Counted from the first letter of the stretch, positions 18,133 through 26,890 are shown. The stretch is 64,000 nt of DNA from Paenibacillus crassostreae (GCF_001857945.1 NZ_CP017770.1:2604001-2668000); one strand, 5' to 3'. Made by a program: numbers and translations. Notes: generated by a model from the letters alone, not told the origin.

Positions 18133-18173
18133 TTTCTCGTTTAAGATGATACGGTGAATCGAATCACTAATAG
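18133..18173 (+). repeat. Dispersed palindromic repeat, copy A (degenerate)
   Basis: TTTCTCGTTTAAGATGATAC then GGTGAATCGAATCACTAATA: a weak match to the family core GGTGAACCGTATCATAAGTA, placed after a terminator as in copies E and I. Confidence 0.4.
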
Positions 18174-18224
18174 CATCTGCCTCTTCAAACAATCCAATGT
18201 CCCAAGGAATGGAATCTGCTTATT

Positions 18225-18514
18225 ATGCAAGACCGTCCAGCGAATGATGCTATAGCGGCAACAAAAATCGACTGTGGTACTGATGTCAGCTTTGGCGCTT
18301 TAACGCGCATGTTGTTTGACCACTTAAAGAGTAAAAACGTCGATATAAAATACAAACATAGTGTTGATAATATTAAACGTACTAGTGACGGCTCATGGGA
18401 ATTGAAAGTGAAGAATGCGTGTCACTAATGGAAAACCTAGAGCTGCTGCACGAAGTTCATACTTCAACAGCGCAAACGCTTGGTCTAAGCATAAAGAAGC
18501 CGGTCTATAGTTAA
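18225..18514 (+). pseudogene. Remnant of malate:quinone oxidoreductase (mqo)
   Basis: Two Mqo pieces joined out of frame. The first (18225-18414) reads [34 protein letters not shown] and [20 protein letters not shown], which is the region after the FAD-binding N-terminus. The second (about 18427-18514) reads ENLELLHEVHTSTAQTLGLS, matching the Bacillus-type Mqo C-terminus. The roughly 350 residues between are gone and the N-terminus is missing. This enzyme oxidises malate and feeds electrons to quinone; this copy cannot work. Confidence 0.85.
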
Positions 18515-18520
18515 TATGTA

Positions 18521-18800
18521 CTTAGGAAGTAAAGAGGGGTTCCCCTTCTTTGCTTCCTATGACCGTGCCCATAACCACAAACCAGCTCCAACGCCCGATC
18601 TTAAATTTAAGGAATTGATATAGGGCCCACAAAAACATCACCAACACGCCAATCATCATAGAAATCATAATAATATGAGGAAATATCAATAATCCCGACA
18701 TCCAAGTATCATTCCAATTCGCTTCAATATAAGCTGAATTCAGGTATAATCAACAGTCCAGACATCACATATAACATCAATATTTTTATGGCATTTAAAA
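18521..18800 (-). pseudogene. Remnant of a membrane protein (two or three helices)
   Basis: Minus-strand reading gives NAIKILMLYVMSGLLIIPE, then after a one- or two-base frameshift NSAYIEANWNDTWMSGLLIF, followed by hydrophobic PHIIMISMMIGVLVMFLWAL and a charged tail ending before a stop. It looks like the C-terminus of a multi-pass membrane protein. I do not recognise the family. An inverted repeat at 18522-18559 (AGGAAGTAAAGAGGGG / CCCCTTCTTTGCTTCCT) overlaps its end and may be an old terminator. Confidence 0.6.
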
Positions 18801-19255
18801 TTAGAGGGTAAGCAAATTTATAATAAGTATGGAATTGATTTGTTTAAAGATTTGAAATCCTTTATTAAATTTGAAGAAAATTTTGATTTATATAATTTGA
18901 TTTATATAAAGGGTTATTTATTGAAGCTAAAGAAAGTATATTTAAAAATAAAATTAATGGGTATGACTTATCGATGCTTTTTTTTGTTTGTAGGAATGTA
19001 AGTTTATTAACTTGTTTTAAAATGGGGAAACCAAATTTCGGGAGATATTCAGCTTATCAAAGTATTGTTACATATTTAAGATTTTCACCAATAGAATGGA
19101 ATAATTATTTGCTTTTAGCAGATTGGAGGCTGGATTATACTAGGGGGGTAAATATGGATTTAGAGTATCCATCTATAAAAAAGATGAGTGATATTCTTTT
19201 AGAAGTTGAATGTTTTTTAAATTGTTGTAAAAAAATTATATATGAAGAGGTATAA
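18779..19255 (+). pseudogene. AT-rich gene broken by a 14-base tandem duplication
   Basis: Two frames join into one sensible protein if the duplicated GATTTATATAATTT (18885-18898, repeated from 18899) is removed: KYGIDLFKDLKSFIKFEENF + DLYKGLFIEAKESIFKNKIN + GYDLSMLFFVCRNVSLLTCF, and on to DWRLDYTRGV and a C-terminal helix. The frame has no start near 18779, so the 5' end is also missing. A short intact tail (18974-19255, 93 codons) could still be translated. Function unknown. G+C is far below that of neighbours, a sign of transfer. The start of 19258 follows at once. Confidence 0.65.
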
Positions 19256-19257
19256 AA

Positions 19258-19626
19258 ATGCGCAATGTAGAAAAGTTAAACGCTTTCTTAGAAGAAGTTG
19301 AGAATGAAAAATCCGTGATATTTGATTACAAAAAAGTTAGTAGTTTTGAAAGAGAAATCTATATGTCCATCCATAATCTATTAAATAAAAATTATAGTTA
19401 TGAATTAAAAGGAATGTCTACAGTGCATTATGATAGTCTAAGAGAAGAAGTTCCATTAGAGGAAAAGGATGTAGAAATAATTGAAACAGGGTTTCAGTTA
19501 AGTTCGATGATAACTTCAAGGACCACTAGCTTTGGTTATGGTAGCCACACAGCTAAAACAATTAAAAATTATAAGCTTGATTTATTTATTGAAGTTTTAA
19601 AAAAATTTATTGCTTTAAATAGTTAA
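19258..19626 (+). CDS. Hypothetical protein, AT-rich
   Basis: 122-aa soluble protein (MRNVEKLNAFLEEVENEKSV at the start), no membrane segment, no motif I recognise. The ATG has GAAGAGGT 7 bases upstream and lies two bases after the stop of the broken gene before it, so the two formed an operon. Low G+C and a small paired gene are common for immunity or antitoxin modules, but nothing in the sequence proves this. A dispersed repeat begins just after the stop. Confidence 0.7.
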   Translation: MRNVEKLNAFLEEVENEKSVIFDYKKVSSFEREIYMSIHNLLNKNYSYELKGMSTVHYDSLREEVPLEEKDVEIIETGFQLSSMITSRTTSFGYGSHTAKTIKNYKLDLFIEVLKKFIALNS

Positions 19627-19628
19627 AC

Positions 19629-19678
19629 CTCTCTAACCTTCATTACGGAGAACCGTACCATAAGTAGGGTTGAATTTT
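19629..19678 (+). repeat. Dispersed palindromic repeat, copy B
   Basis: Core TTACGGAGAACCGTACCATA then AGTAGGGTTGAATTTT. It starts three bases after the stop of the previous gene, and the truncated oxidase-like remnant begins inside its right edge. Confidence 0.75.
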
Positions 19679-20090
19679 CATATGTTGTTCCGCTTAATTA
19701 TGTATGGACTGAGGGGAAGTTCTATTTCCACGGTGCTGGAGATGGAAGACGTAATCAGGTGATGAAGGAAAATCTGGAGGTATGTTTACGGTATGTGAGG
19801 AATATGTGAGGAATTTGATCCTGTACCTGCCAAAATGGATACGGCTTATATAAGCGTAATGATATTTGGACGAAGCCACTCATGTAGTTCAGGAATTGAT
19901 GAATAAATATGTACCTGGCTATTATAAACACCCCTTATCCAAGCAGCATGTGGACAAGTATAGGTCGGCTGTATTTGGCGGATCGGTTCAAGTATGACGG
20001 GTAATTCCAAATTATGTGACGGCAAAAGGAAGTTCCGTTGAAGCAGAAAAAATGTATAGAACGGAGATGAAGCTAGGACCAGAGAAATAA
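19668..20090 (+). pseudogene. Remnant of pyridoxamine 5'-phosphate oxidase family protein
   Basis: Reads in several frames as an FMN-binding split-barrel protein: FSYVVPLNYVWTEGKFYFHG, AGDGRRNQVMKENLEVCL, DPVPAKMDTAYISVMIFGR, EATHVVQELMNKYVPGYYKH, PLSKQHVDKYRSAVFGGSVQ, IPNYVTAKGSSVEAEKMYRT, ending GPEK-stop. At least three frameshifts and a missing N-terminus. It starts inside repeat copy B, so the repeat marks the break point. Family members bind FMN or F420-like cofactors and act as oxidases or nitroreductases. Confidence 0.8.
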
Positions 20091-20366
20091 TGATAAGATA
20101 TCATTCGACACGCACTACGCCGATTCCGCTCTTGGGCATCACACGCAGTCTCTAATTACCTAGCCCTGCTGAAAGATCTTCCCAAATGTGGACTCTGCTC
20201 CAATCGGATGATATGGCGGGTATAGTGGCATAGGTGGGAACTATTTGATGTTTAAATTGAGAGTGAATGCCCTAAGACTATAAAATATAGTTTTTAGGGA
20301 TTTTTTGAGTGCTAATTTTAATTATTTTGCTTGAGTTCTATAGGTGGATATTTAAGAAAAGCCCAA
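20091..20366. other. No gene recognised
   Basis: Short disrupted frames only. A weak hairpin ending in TTTTTTG lies near 20275-20305 (GCCCTAAGACTATAAAATAT and TAGTTTTTAGGG), perhaps an old terminator. Confidence 0.4.
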
Positions 20367-20421
20367 TTTCGCTTTATAAGTGTTACGCTGAACCTTATCA
20401 TAAATAGGGCGAAATTTTTCG
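20367..20421 (+). repeat. Dispersed palindromic repeat, copy C
   Basis: Best-preserved type: TTTCGCTTTATAAGTGTTAC, GCTGAACCTTATCATAAATA, GGGCGAAATTTTTCG. The outer arms TTTCGC and GCGAAA pair. It lies about 150 bases before the response regulator gene. Confidence 0.8.
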
Positions 20422-20567
20422 TGGTACCTGCTTGCTGGGAGCGGAAAAGTGCTTTGGACGGGAATGTGTGGAGTCATTAATGGCTAGTGACGAAGAGTGG
20501 TATGCTATATGTTGATACCTTTTTTAGTGAGTGTGAACTATTAAATTGAACAAGTGGGGTGAAATAA

Positions 20568-21263
20568 TTGGATGCCCGCCAAATAAAAATATTGGTTGTT
20601 GAAGATGATAATGAAATTAATCAATTATTGTGCGAAATTATTACGGGTATTGGATATGATCCACAACCGGTATTTTCCGGGACGGAAGCTCTGTTGTATT
20701 TGGCACGAAAGCAAGAGTGGAGTATGATGCTGCTGGATTTGATGCTTCCTGGTCTTAGCGGTGAAGAAATTTTACAACAGTTAGGAGAGGAACGTCAGTT
20801 TCCCGTAATCATTATATCTGCCAAAGGAGAACAGCAAACTAAAGTGTCGATTTTACGCATGGGTGCCGACGACTTTATTACGAAGCCCTTTGACATTGAA
20901 GAAGTTTCCGCCAGAATAGACGCCCATCTTAGAAGATATAGACGTACCCTTACAAAGGATCCAATTGGGCAAATTACGTATAAAGACATTCATTTGAACT
21001 TAGATACGAAAATGGTATTGGTAAACGGCGCTGATGTGATCTTGACCGCGAGAGAATTTACAGTATTGGAGCTCTTAATGTCTTATCCGAAGAAAGTATT
21101 CACAAAGCCGAATCTATTCGAAGCGGTTTGGGGAGATGCTTACTTAGGTGATGACAACACGATTACTGTACATATGAGCAACTTAAGAAGAAAACTGGCA
21201 CAGGCAAACCCGGAAGCCGAGTATATTGAAACCCTTTGGGGTATGGGGTACCGATTGAAATAA
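20568..21263 (+). CDS. OmpR-family response regulator
   Basis: 231-aa regulator. Receiver domain with VVEDDNEI, phosphoacceptor in [17 protein letters not shown] and TKPFD; winged-helix output domain ending WGMGYRLK. It starts with TTG, preceded by GTGGGGTG at good spacing; no ATG in frame nearby. Its partner kinase is most likely the one at 24507, with the serine hydrolase and the ABC transporter between them on the same strand, so it probably controls that set. Confidence 0.93.
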   Translation: MDARQIKILVVEDDNEINQLLCEIITGIGYDPQPVFSGTEALLYLARKQEWSMMLLDLMLPGLSGEEILQQLGEERQFPVIIISAKGEQQTKVSILRMGADDFITKPFDIEEVSARIDAHLRRYRRTLTKDPIGQITYKDIHLNLDTKMVLVNGADVILTAREFTVLELLMSYPKKVFTKPNLFEAVWGDAYLGDDNTITVHMSNLRRKLAQANPEAEYIETLWGMGYRLK

Positions 21264-21354
21264 TGAATTAATGTTTTCTTAAGGTTCTGATTAATCTTCT
21301 ATTATGATCTCATGATTACAATGAAATTCATTAGATCAGATAGGAGAATGTGAA

Positions 21355-22800
21355 ATGAGAAAACTATTTATAATGGTTATGACGATAGCGCTCATAACCC
21401 CGGTTCTTTATTTGCCTTTAACGACTCATGCTGCACCTGTATTCGGCAAGGAAGCAATAGATGAATATGTTGAACGTTATTTGGAACGAAATGGGCTGCC
21501 GGGTGCATCGATTGTAATCGTTAAGGATGGCGAGATCGTCCATTCGAAAGGATATGGGCATGATTCCGAAGGAAGCCCCATTACGGAACATTCTTTAATG
21601 AGAATTGCTTCTGTATCTAAATCATTTACCGCATTCGCAGTACTGCAACTTATAGACGAAGGAGCAATCAAGCTGGACGATCCGGTAGTCCGGCATTTAC
21701 CAGAGCTAACGATGGACGACCACAGATTTGGGCAAGTTACCATACGTCATCTGTTGAGCCATACTTCCGGGATTCCCAATCCAACCATTGTGCCTAAGGC
21801 TGATACCGTGGAACAAGGCATTAAGCGTCTACATCGGTGGCAGCTCCAATCCAATCCAGGGGATCGATATTCGTATAGTAATGCGAATTATTGGATCTTA
21901 TCATGGCTGGTGGAGAACGTAAGCGGTATGGAGCTCGCTGCGTATCTAGACACGAAGGTGTTCTCTCCGCTCCGCATGGGCGACTCACTCTCAGCTGTGA
22001 ACTCCGGCGATGAGATTCCCGAGTTACCTCGAGGGTATGTAACTGCCTATGGGACGGCAATCCCAATAACGGGGATGGAGCAAATGTTCAGTGGTTCAGG
22101 GGGAATCGTTACTACAGCATCTGACATGGGAAAATGGCTCTCCATGCATACCAATGACGGAGTAAGCCCATCAGGAGAAAGATTATTGTCCACATCTTTA
22201 TTGGAGGAATCGTATTCCCCTCAGCCTAGCAGTGAGAACTACGGTCTTGGCTGGTCGCTGAGTTCTTCACGTGTAGAGCCGCAACGTATATCTCATAGCG
22301 GGTCATTATCAAGCTTTCAGGCTCAACAAGACATAATCCCAAGCAGCGGCTATGCAATAGCTGTAATGCTCAATAGTTTTAGCACCACCTTCGAGCATTC
22401 TTATGAGATGAGCTCAGGGATTATCAAACTAACTGAGGGACAAGAACCCGCAATGAAGGCGCCGGTACCTACAATTATAGATTTATCACTCGGATTGCTT
22501 ACATTGTTAGTTCTGGGCTTTGGAATCAGAGGAATCAAACGAAGCTCGAATTGGTCGCACAAACGCCAACAACATTCAGCCTTGCGATACTATCTTCGGT
22601 TAATCCCTCAGTTGATTTCAATTGCAGGTATAGGGTGGTTGATGTTTATTGTTCCAAATTTGCAGGACAATAGTGCGACATTCCAAGATATTTTTCGTCT
22701 ATGGCCGGCTTTTGCTGTCTTATTAACGGTGATCTTCTTATATGCGGCATTCGTTACAGGGATGCGGATTTATTATCGAATAAGAGGGGGTGAATCCTAA
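21355..22800 (+). CDS. Serine hydrolase, beta-lactamase class C/PBP4* type, with membrane C-terminus
   Basis: 481-aa exported enzyme. Signal peptide (1-26, cut near THAA). Catalytic motifs of the class C/DD-peptidase family: SVSK at 86-89 (nucleophile Ser86, Lys89), YSN at 174-176, and HSG in ISHSGSLSS. The last 120 residues add about three membrane helices. Such proteins act on D-amino-acid peptides or esters at the cell surface. Placed between a response regulator and a bacitracin-type ABC exporter, it probably belongs to an envelope-stress or peptide-antibiotic resistance set. Confidence 0.9.
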   Translation: MRKLFIMVMTIALITPVLYLPLTTHAAPVFGKEAIDEYVERYLERNGLPGASIVIVKDGEIVHSKGYGHDSEGSPITEHSLMRIASVSKSFTAFAVLQLIDEGAIKLDDPVVRHLPELTMDDHRFGQVTIRHLLSHTSGIPNPTIVPKADTVEQGIKRLHRWQLQSNPGDRYSYSNANYWILSWLVENVSGMELAAYLDTKVFSPLRMGDSLSAVNSGDEIPELPRGYVTAYGTAIPITGMEQMFSGSGGIVTTASDMGKWLSMHTNDGVSPSGERLLSTSLLEESYSPQPSSENYGLGWSLSSSRVEPQRISHSGSLSSFQAQQDIIPSSGYAIAVMLNSFSTTFEHSYEMSSGIIKLTEGQEPAMKAPVPTIIDLSLGLLTLLVLGFGIRGIKRSSNWSHKRQQHSALRYYLRLIPQLISIAGIGWLMFIVPNLQDNSATFQDIFRLWPAFAVLLTVIFLYAAFVTGMRIYYRIRGGES

Positions 22801-22801
22801 G

Positions 22802-23722
22802 ATGGATGAATCAGTTCTAACAACAAACGATTTGACGAAGAAGTATAAGGATCAAATCGCCCTCGACCATGTAAATCTAACAGTAAGAAAGGGAGATATA
22901 TACGGTTTTATCGGGCAGAATGGGGCAGGAAAAAGCACATTGCTACGAGTAGTGACCTCACTCGCCCGCCCGACGAGCGGTGCCGTCAGCCTGTTCGGAG
23001 AAAGCAGCGGAGCGAATCTGATCGAGGCCAGGAAGCGCGTAGGGGCGATTATTGAAAATCCTACTTTATTTCCTGACATGACGGCGCGCGATAATCTTGA
23101 AGTACACCGATTGCAAAGAGGCATTCCCGGAAGGTCTTGTATTTCAAAGACGCTTGAGCTTGTCGGGCTTCAGGATACAGGGAATAAGAAGGCGAAGAAC
23201 TTCTCTCTCGGTATGAAACAACGATTGGGTTTAGCGCTCGCTTTACTGGGTGACCCGGAGCTGCTCATATTGGACGAACCGACGAATGGTCTTGACCCTA
23301 TGGGGATCGTTGAGCTTAGAGAACTTATCAAGAGGCTGAATCGTGAGAAGGGATTAACGATTCTGATCTCTAGCCATATCTTAAGTGAGCTTCATCAGTT
23401 AGCCACTACTTACGGTATAATCCATAAAGGCAAACTGTTGGAGCAAATAACACATGAACAATTAAACGTGAAGTGCAAGCAACATCTTCGTATTCGAGTA
23501 GATGAAGCAAGCAAAGCTGCAACTGTGCTAGAGATGGAATTGGAAACCAAAGATTATGATGTTCTTCAGGATGGTACGATCAAGCTTTACAGTCTCCTTG
23601 ACGATGTGAGTAGGGTATCCAAGGCTTTGACCAGCAGCGGTTTGGTCATTGAGTATTTCGCGCCTGGAGGCGAGGACTTGGAAAGCTACTTTACCAAACT
23701 AGTCGGGGGGCAGGTTTCATGA
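22802..23722 (+). CDS. ABC transporter ATP-binding protein, BcrA-like
   Basis: 306-aa ATPase. Walker A GQNGAGKST, Q-loop near IIENPTLFPDM, signature SLGMKQRLG, Walker B LLILDEPTNGLDPMG, switch His in ISSHILSEL. The C-terminal 90 residues match the extension of bacitracin/lantibiotic exporters. A GTG at 22790 would overlap the previous stop; the ATG at 22802 with GGGGGTG upstream is preferred. It overlaps the permease gene by four bases (ATGA). Confidence 0.93.
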   Translation: MDESVLTTNDLTKKYKDQIALDHVNLTVRKGDIYGFIGQNGAGKSTLLRVVTSLARPTSGAVSLFGESSGANLIEARKRVGAIIENPTLFPDMTARDNLEVHRLQRGIPGRSCISKTLELVGLQDTGNKKAKNFSLGMKQRLGLALALLGDPELLILDEPTNGLDPMGIVELRELIKRLNREKGLTILISSHILSELHQLATTYGIIHKGKLLEQITHEQLNVKCKQHLRIRVDEASKAATVLEMELETKDYDVLQDGTIKLYSLLDDVSRVSKALTSSGLVIEYFAPGGEDLESYFTKLVGGQVS

Positions 23723-24483
23723 TTAATTTACTACGTGCGGAGCTGTTCAAACTCATAAAGAATAAAGTATTCTGGACACTGACCATCATCGTGACGGTTG
23801 TCTTCGCTCTCCTACACTATCTAATAACCATAGGTTGGTGGAAGGTGAGTAACAGCTTTGTTGATTCGGGCCTGGAACTGTTCACTTCATTTGCACTTGC
23901 TATAACCCCGTTTTACTTTATGCTATTCTTAAGCACGCTTGCAGGATTTTTCGTTGCAAATGACTTTATGATAGGTGTAGTTAAGCTCTTCGTGATGGGT
24001 GGACATCGCAGAAGTCACATATTCTTAGCTAAGCTGCTTATATTTGCACTGGGATCAATTATTCTGACTGTGGTATGTCCGCTTTTTGTAACCTTTGGTG
24101 GGAAGCTATTGTTTGGATTCGGCGAAATGACAGACCCAGCAGCAATAGGCTATTTTGCAAGATCGCTTGGTTTGTTCCTCCTTCATTTAATGGGATTCGT
24201 TACCTTATTGATACTGATCGCGCTGCTCGTTGAAGATAGCGGGAAAACCATCATTATTTCCATCGTACTCGCAGTACTGATTTCCGTGGCAGATGTTATG
24301 CGACCTTTACCTGGATTTCTGGAGACTTTGTATCAATATTCAATATTTCATCATCTTACCGATTCCTTCAGAGTCACGATGACCCATTCCGATGTTATAG
24401 AATCATTACTGGTTGCTTTGTGTACAATTCTAATCTTGGTATTCTGCGGAAATGCTGTGTTCCAGAGAAAAGAAGTTAAATAA
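23719..24483 (+). CDS. ABC transporter permease, BcrB/ABC-2 type
   Basis: 254-aa integral membrane protein with six predicted helices (first at about 18-38). The start MINLLRAELFKLIKNKVFW is the amphipathic lead typical of ABC-2 permeases that export bacitracin or lantibiotics. It is translationally coupled to the ATPase and followed by the kinase gene 23 bases later. Confidence 0.9.
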   Translation: MINLLRAELFKLIKNKVFWTLTIIVTVVFALLHYLITIGWWKVSNSFVDSGLELFTSFALAITPFYFMLFLSTLAGFFVANDFMIGVVKLFVMGGHRRSHIFLAKLLIFALGSIILTVVCPLFVTFGGKLLFGFGEMTDPAAIGYFARSLGLFLLHLMGFVTLLILIALLVEDSGKTIIISIVLAVLISVADVMRPLPGFLETLYQYSIFHHLTDSFRVTMTHSDVIESLLVALCTILILVFCGNAVFQRKEVK

Positions 24484-24506
24484 TTAAAGGAGAAGGGGGA
24501 GAATGA

Positions 24507-25403
24507 ATGATCTATGCAGTGATTGCTTTAGTCCTACTTGTGCTTATTCTTCTCCTTCGACTCGTATTGATAAAGAAGGAATTGAGAAGCTTATCTTACC
24601 AGATGGAAAGATTTCATCAAGGCTTGACTGGGAAGAAAATAGATATTTCTTTACTGGACAAGGATCTCGAAGACCTTGCCGGGAATATCAATCAATTAAT
24701 CGATCTAACTGTACAGTCGAATAGGAATAGAATACGTAATGACCGGGAATTAAGACAAGCTATTGCTAATATGTCCCATGATTTGAGAACACCTCTGACA
24801 TCAATAAGGGGATATATCCAACTGTTGGAAGTGAATAATGCTTCAGTCGAGAAACGTCAGAAGTATATTTCCATTGCCCACACCACAACAAAACGGTTAC
24901 ATTCGTTACTCGATGATTTCTTTGAGTTGTCGACAGTACAATCTAACGATTATCACCTTAAATTCGAACCTCTTCAATTGAATTCGCTGTTATGGGAAAT
25001 AATGGCCAGTTTTTATGATCGATTTAATGAGAGGCAATTGGAGCCAAAGTTTCATGTGACTGATGAAGTTGTTATCATCCATGCGGATGAATCAGCGGTC
25101 AAACGAGTATTAGAGAATATAATTAGTAATGTGGTAAAGCATGCAACAGGTGAAGTATCCATTTGCCTTAAGAAATTGAGCGGAAAGATTGTGCTTGTCG
25201 TAAGCAATGAAGCTGGCAATCTAAACGATCATGACATAGGGCGACTATTCGATCGTTTCTACACAGCAGATCAGTCAAGGTCAGGCAGAAGATCAGGCTT
25301 AGGTTTATCCATTGCCCATAGCCTCATGTTGAAGATGAACGGCCGGTTGACTGCCGAGTTAAATGACGGTTATTTAGAGATGAAATGCGAATGGAATCAA
25401 TGA
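24507..25403 (+). CDS. Sensor histidine kinase, short single-helix type
   Basis: 298-aa kinase with one N-terminal helix (2-21) and no clear extracellular domain, then HisKA (MSHDLRTPLTSIRGY), N box (VLENIISNVVKHA) and a G box (SGLGLSIAHS). Kinases of this kind, with little outside the membrane, usually sense through the neighbouring ABC transporter. The start at 24507 fits GGAGAAGGGGGAG upstream; an ATG at 24503 is in another frame. It is the probable partner of the regulator at 20568, four genes upstream. Confidence 0.93.
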   Translation: MIYAVIALVLLVLILLLRLVLIKKELRSLSYQMERFHQGLTGKKIDISLLDKDLEDLAGNINQLIDLTVQSNRNRIRNDRELRQAIANMSHDLRTPLTSIRGYIQLLEVNNASVEKRQKYISIAHTTTKRLHSLLDDFFELSTVQSNDYHLKFEPLQLNSLLWEIMASFYDRFNERQLEPKFHVTDEVVIIHADESAVKRVLENIISNVVKHATGEVSICLKKLSGKIVLVVSNEAGNLNDHDIGRLFDRFYTADQSRSGRRSGLGLSIAHSLMLKMNGRLTAELNDGYLEMKCEWNQ

Positions 25404-25406
25404 CAT

Positions 25407-25460
25407 ATTCGCCTCTAGAGTGATACGCTGAACCGTACAGCGCTTGCCCTATTTATCATA
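25407..25460 (+). repeat. Dispersed palindromic repeat, copy D (rearranged)
   Basis: Left half ATTCGCCTCTAGAGTGATAC and GCTGAACCGTAC fits the family; the right half instead reads GCCCTATTTATCATA, close to the reverse complement of the family right arm (TATCATAAATAGGGC). So two half elements face each other. Confidence 0.55.
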
Positions 25461-25608
25461 TTATCTCAGAAATAACACGGGCCTTACACTTCGAATCGCA
25501 ACAGTCTGTATAATAGATGATGTGAATTCTCTAGGTGCCGCCAAATAGTTTACACCGGCGGCAGCTGTAAGATTCATCCGCATTGACCTTGCTAAGGAGT
25601 GATTACAC

Positions 25609-26616
25609 ATGGGCGCAAGTATCAAAGATGTAGCCAAACGAGCCGGAGTCTCTGTCACCAGTGTGTCTCGTGTTCTGAATAGTGAGAAATATATTAGCCA
25701 ACGTATTCTTGAGAAGGTGAACCAGGCGATCGAGGAATTGAACTACTCCCCAAGCCAGATTGCCCGCAGTTTAAAAAAACAGAAAACCAGTACAATTGGT
25801 ATCATCGTTCCCGATCTCACGAATTATTTCTGCTCAACTATATTAAGCAGTATTGAGGAAAGTGCCAGCGAGTATGGCTATAATCTGATCGTCTGCAATA
25901 TCGCAGAGAATCTGGAAAAGGAATTGAAATACCTGCATGCTGTCCAGGAGATGCGGGTAGACGGAATCATTATCATGCACCAGAAGGTGAACCAACGTAT
26001 CCTTTCTTTTATAGAAAGCGCTTCTATGCCAATCCTGTTCTCTTGTGTCCGCTCCCCGCTGCCAGGCAGGTTCTCTGTGCTGATTAATGACTATCAGGCG
26101 GCACTGGATGCTACCGAATATCTGATTGGCCTCGGTCATCGCCGGATTGCCTTCCTGGGTGGGGATCTGGGGGATGTAACGGCAGGTTACAGTCGCTATC
26201 AAGGTTATTTAGATGCCTTACACAAATCCGGTATTCCGCTGAATCATGATTTCATCAAGTTCGGCAACTATAAGCTGGAGAGCGGCCGAGTAATGATGCA
26301 GGAAATTCTGGAGCAAGGAGAGTGCCCTACCGTTGTTTTTGCCGCCAGTGACGATATGGCAGTAGGCGCCATGAACTGTATACTTGATTATGGACTCAGT
26401 GTTCCTGAAGATATCTCTGTCATGGGATTTGACGATAGTCTGATTGCCAAGGCAGTCAGGCCAATGCTTACTACTATGCAGCAGCCTGTCCGAGAGCTCG
26501 GGCGGATTTCGCTTGAATATCTGCACACTTTGATTGAAGATCCGGATCAGCCGGACTGCAGAGACATTTATCTGCCGCACCGGATCATGGAGCGAGCAAG
26601 CTGTCGAAGATTATAA
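25609..26616 (+). CDS. LacI family transcriptional regulator
   Basis: 335-aa regulator: helix-turn-helix IKDVAKRAGVSVTSVSRVLN at residues 4-23, hinge PSQIARSLKKQKT, sensor domain from IGIIVPDLTNYF. It stands upstream of the PHP/GDPD/MATE/ABC gene set with a terminator after it, so it forms its own transcript and likely controls the set. The start has AAGGAG 10 bases upstream. Confidence 0.93.
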   Translation: MGASIKDVAKRAGVSVTSVSRVLNSEKYISQRILEKVNQAIEELNYSPSQIARSLKKQKTSTIGIIVPDLTNYFCSTILSSIEESASEYGYNLIVCNIAENLEKELKYLHAVQEMRVDGIIIMHQKVNQRILSFIESASMPILFSCVRSPLPGRFSVLINDYQAALDATEYLIGLGHRRIAFLGGDLGDVTAGYSRYQGYLDALHKSGIPLNHDFIKFGNYKLESGRVMMQEILEQGECPTVVFAASDDMAVGAMNCILDYGLSVPEDISVMGFDDSLIAKAVRPMLTTMQQPVRELGRISLEYLHTLIEDPDQPDCRDIYLPHRIMERASCRRL

Positions 26617-26633
26617 TATGAGACACCGTACAT

Positions 26634-26668
26634 GCAGGTCCATCCAGGTTGAAGGACCTGCTTTATTT
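26634..26668 (+). terminator. Terminator after the LacI gene
   Basis: GCAGGTCC, 12-base loop, GGACCTGC, then TTTATTTT. Confidence 0.85.
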
Positions 26669-26681
26669 TGTATAAAAGGGG

Positions 26682-26890
26682 GTGTCCCAAAAGTGATATG
26701 ATATGCTCCCCATACGGTAGACAGGTGAAATAATAAAAACCTGTTACTGTATGGGGAGTATTTTTATGCATAAAAGGAAGCATACAGCTGCAGAGAAGTT
26801 CACTATCATTCAGGAGATTGAGAGCGGTCATATCGGAGTTAAAGCTGCAACTCAAAAGTTTGGCGTCACCAAAACAACGCTTGCCAAGCC
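26682..26890 (+). mobile_element. Truncated IS3-family (IS150-like) element, left end
   Basis: Begins with GGGGGTGTCCCAAAAGTG, a typical terminal repeat, followed by an ATG at 26766 opening a transposase OrfA: HKRKHTAAEKFTIIQEIESG then a helix-turn-helix VKAATQKFGVTKTTLAK. The frame is cut at about 26888, right after the helix-turn-helix. The rest of OrfA, OrfB and the right end are missing. Within the left end, CTCCCCATAC(GGTA) and TACTGTATGGGGAG form an inverted repeat. Confidence 0.75.
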
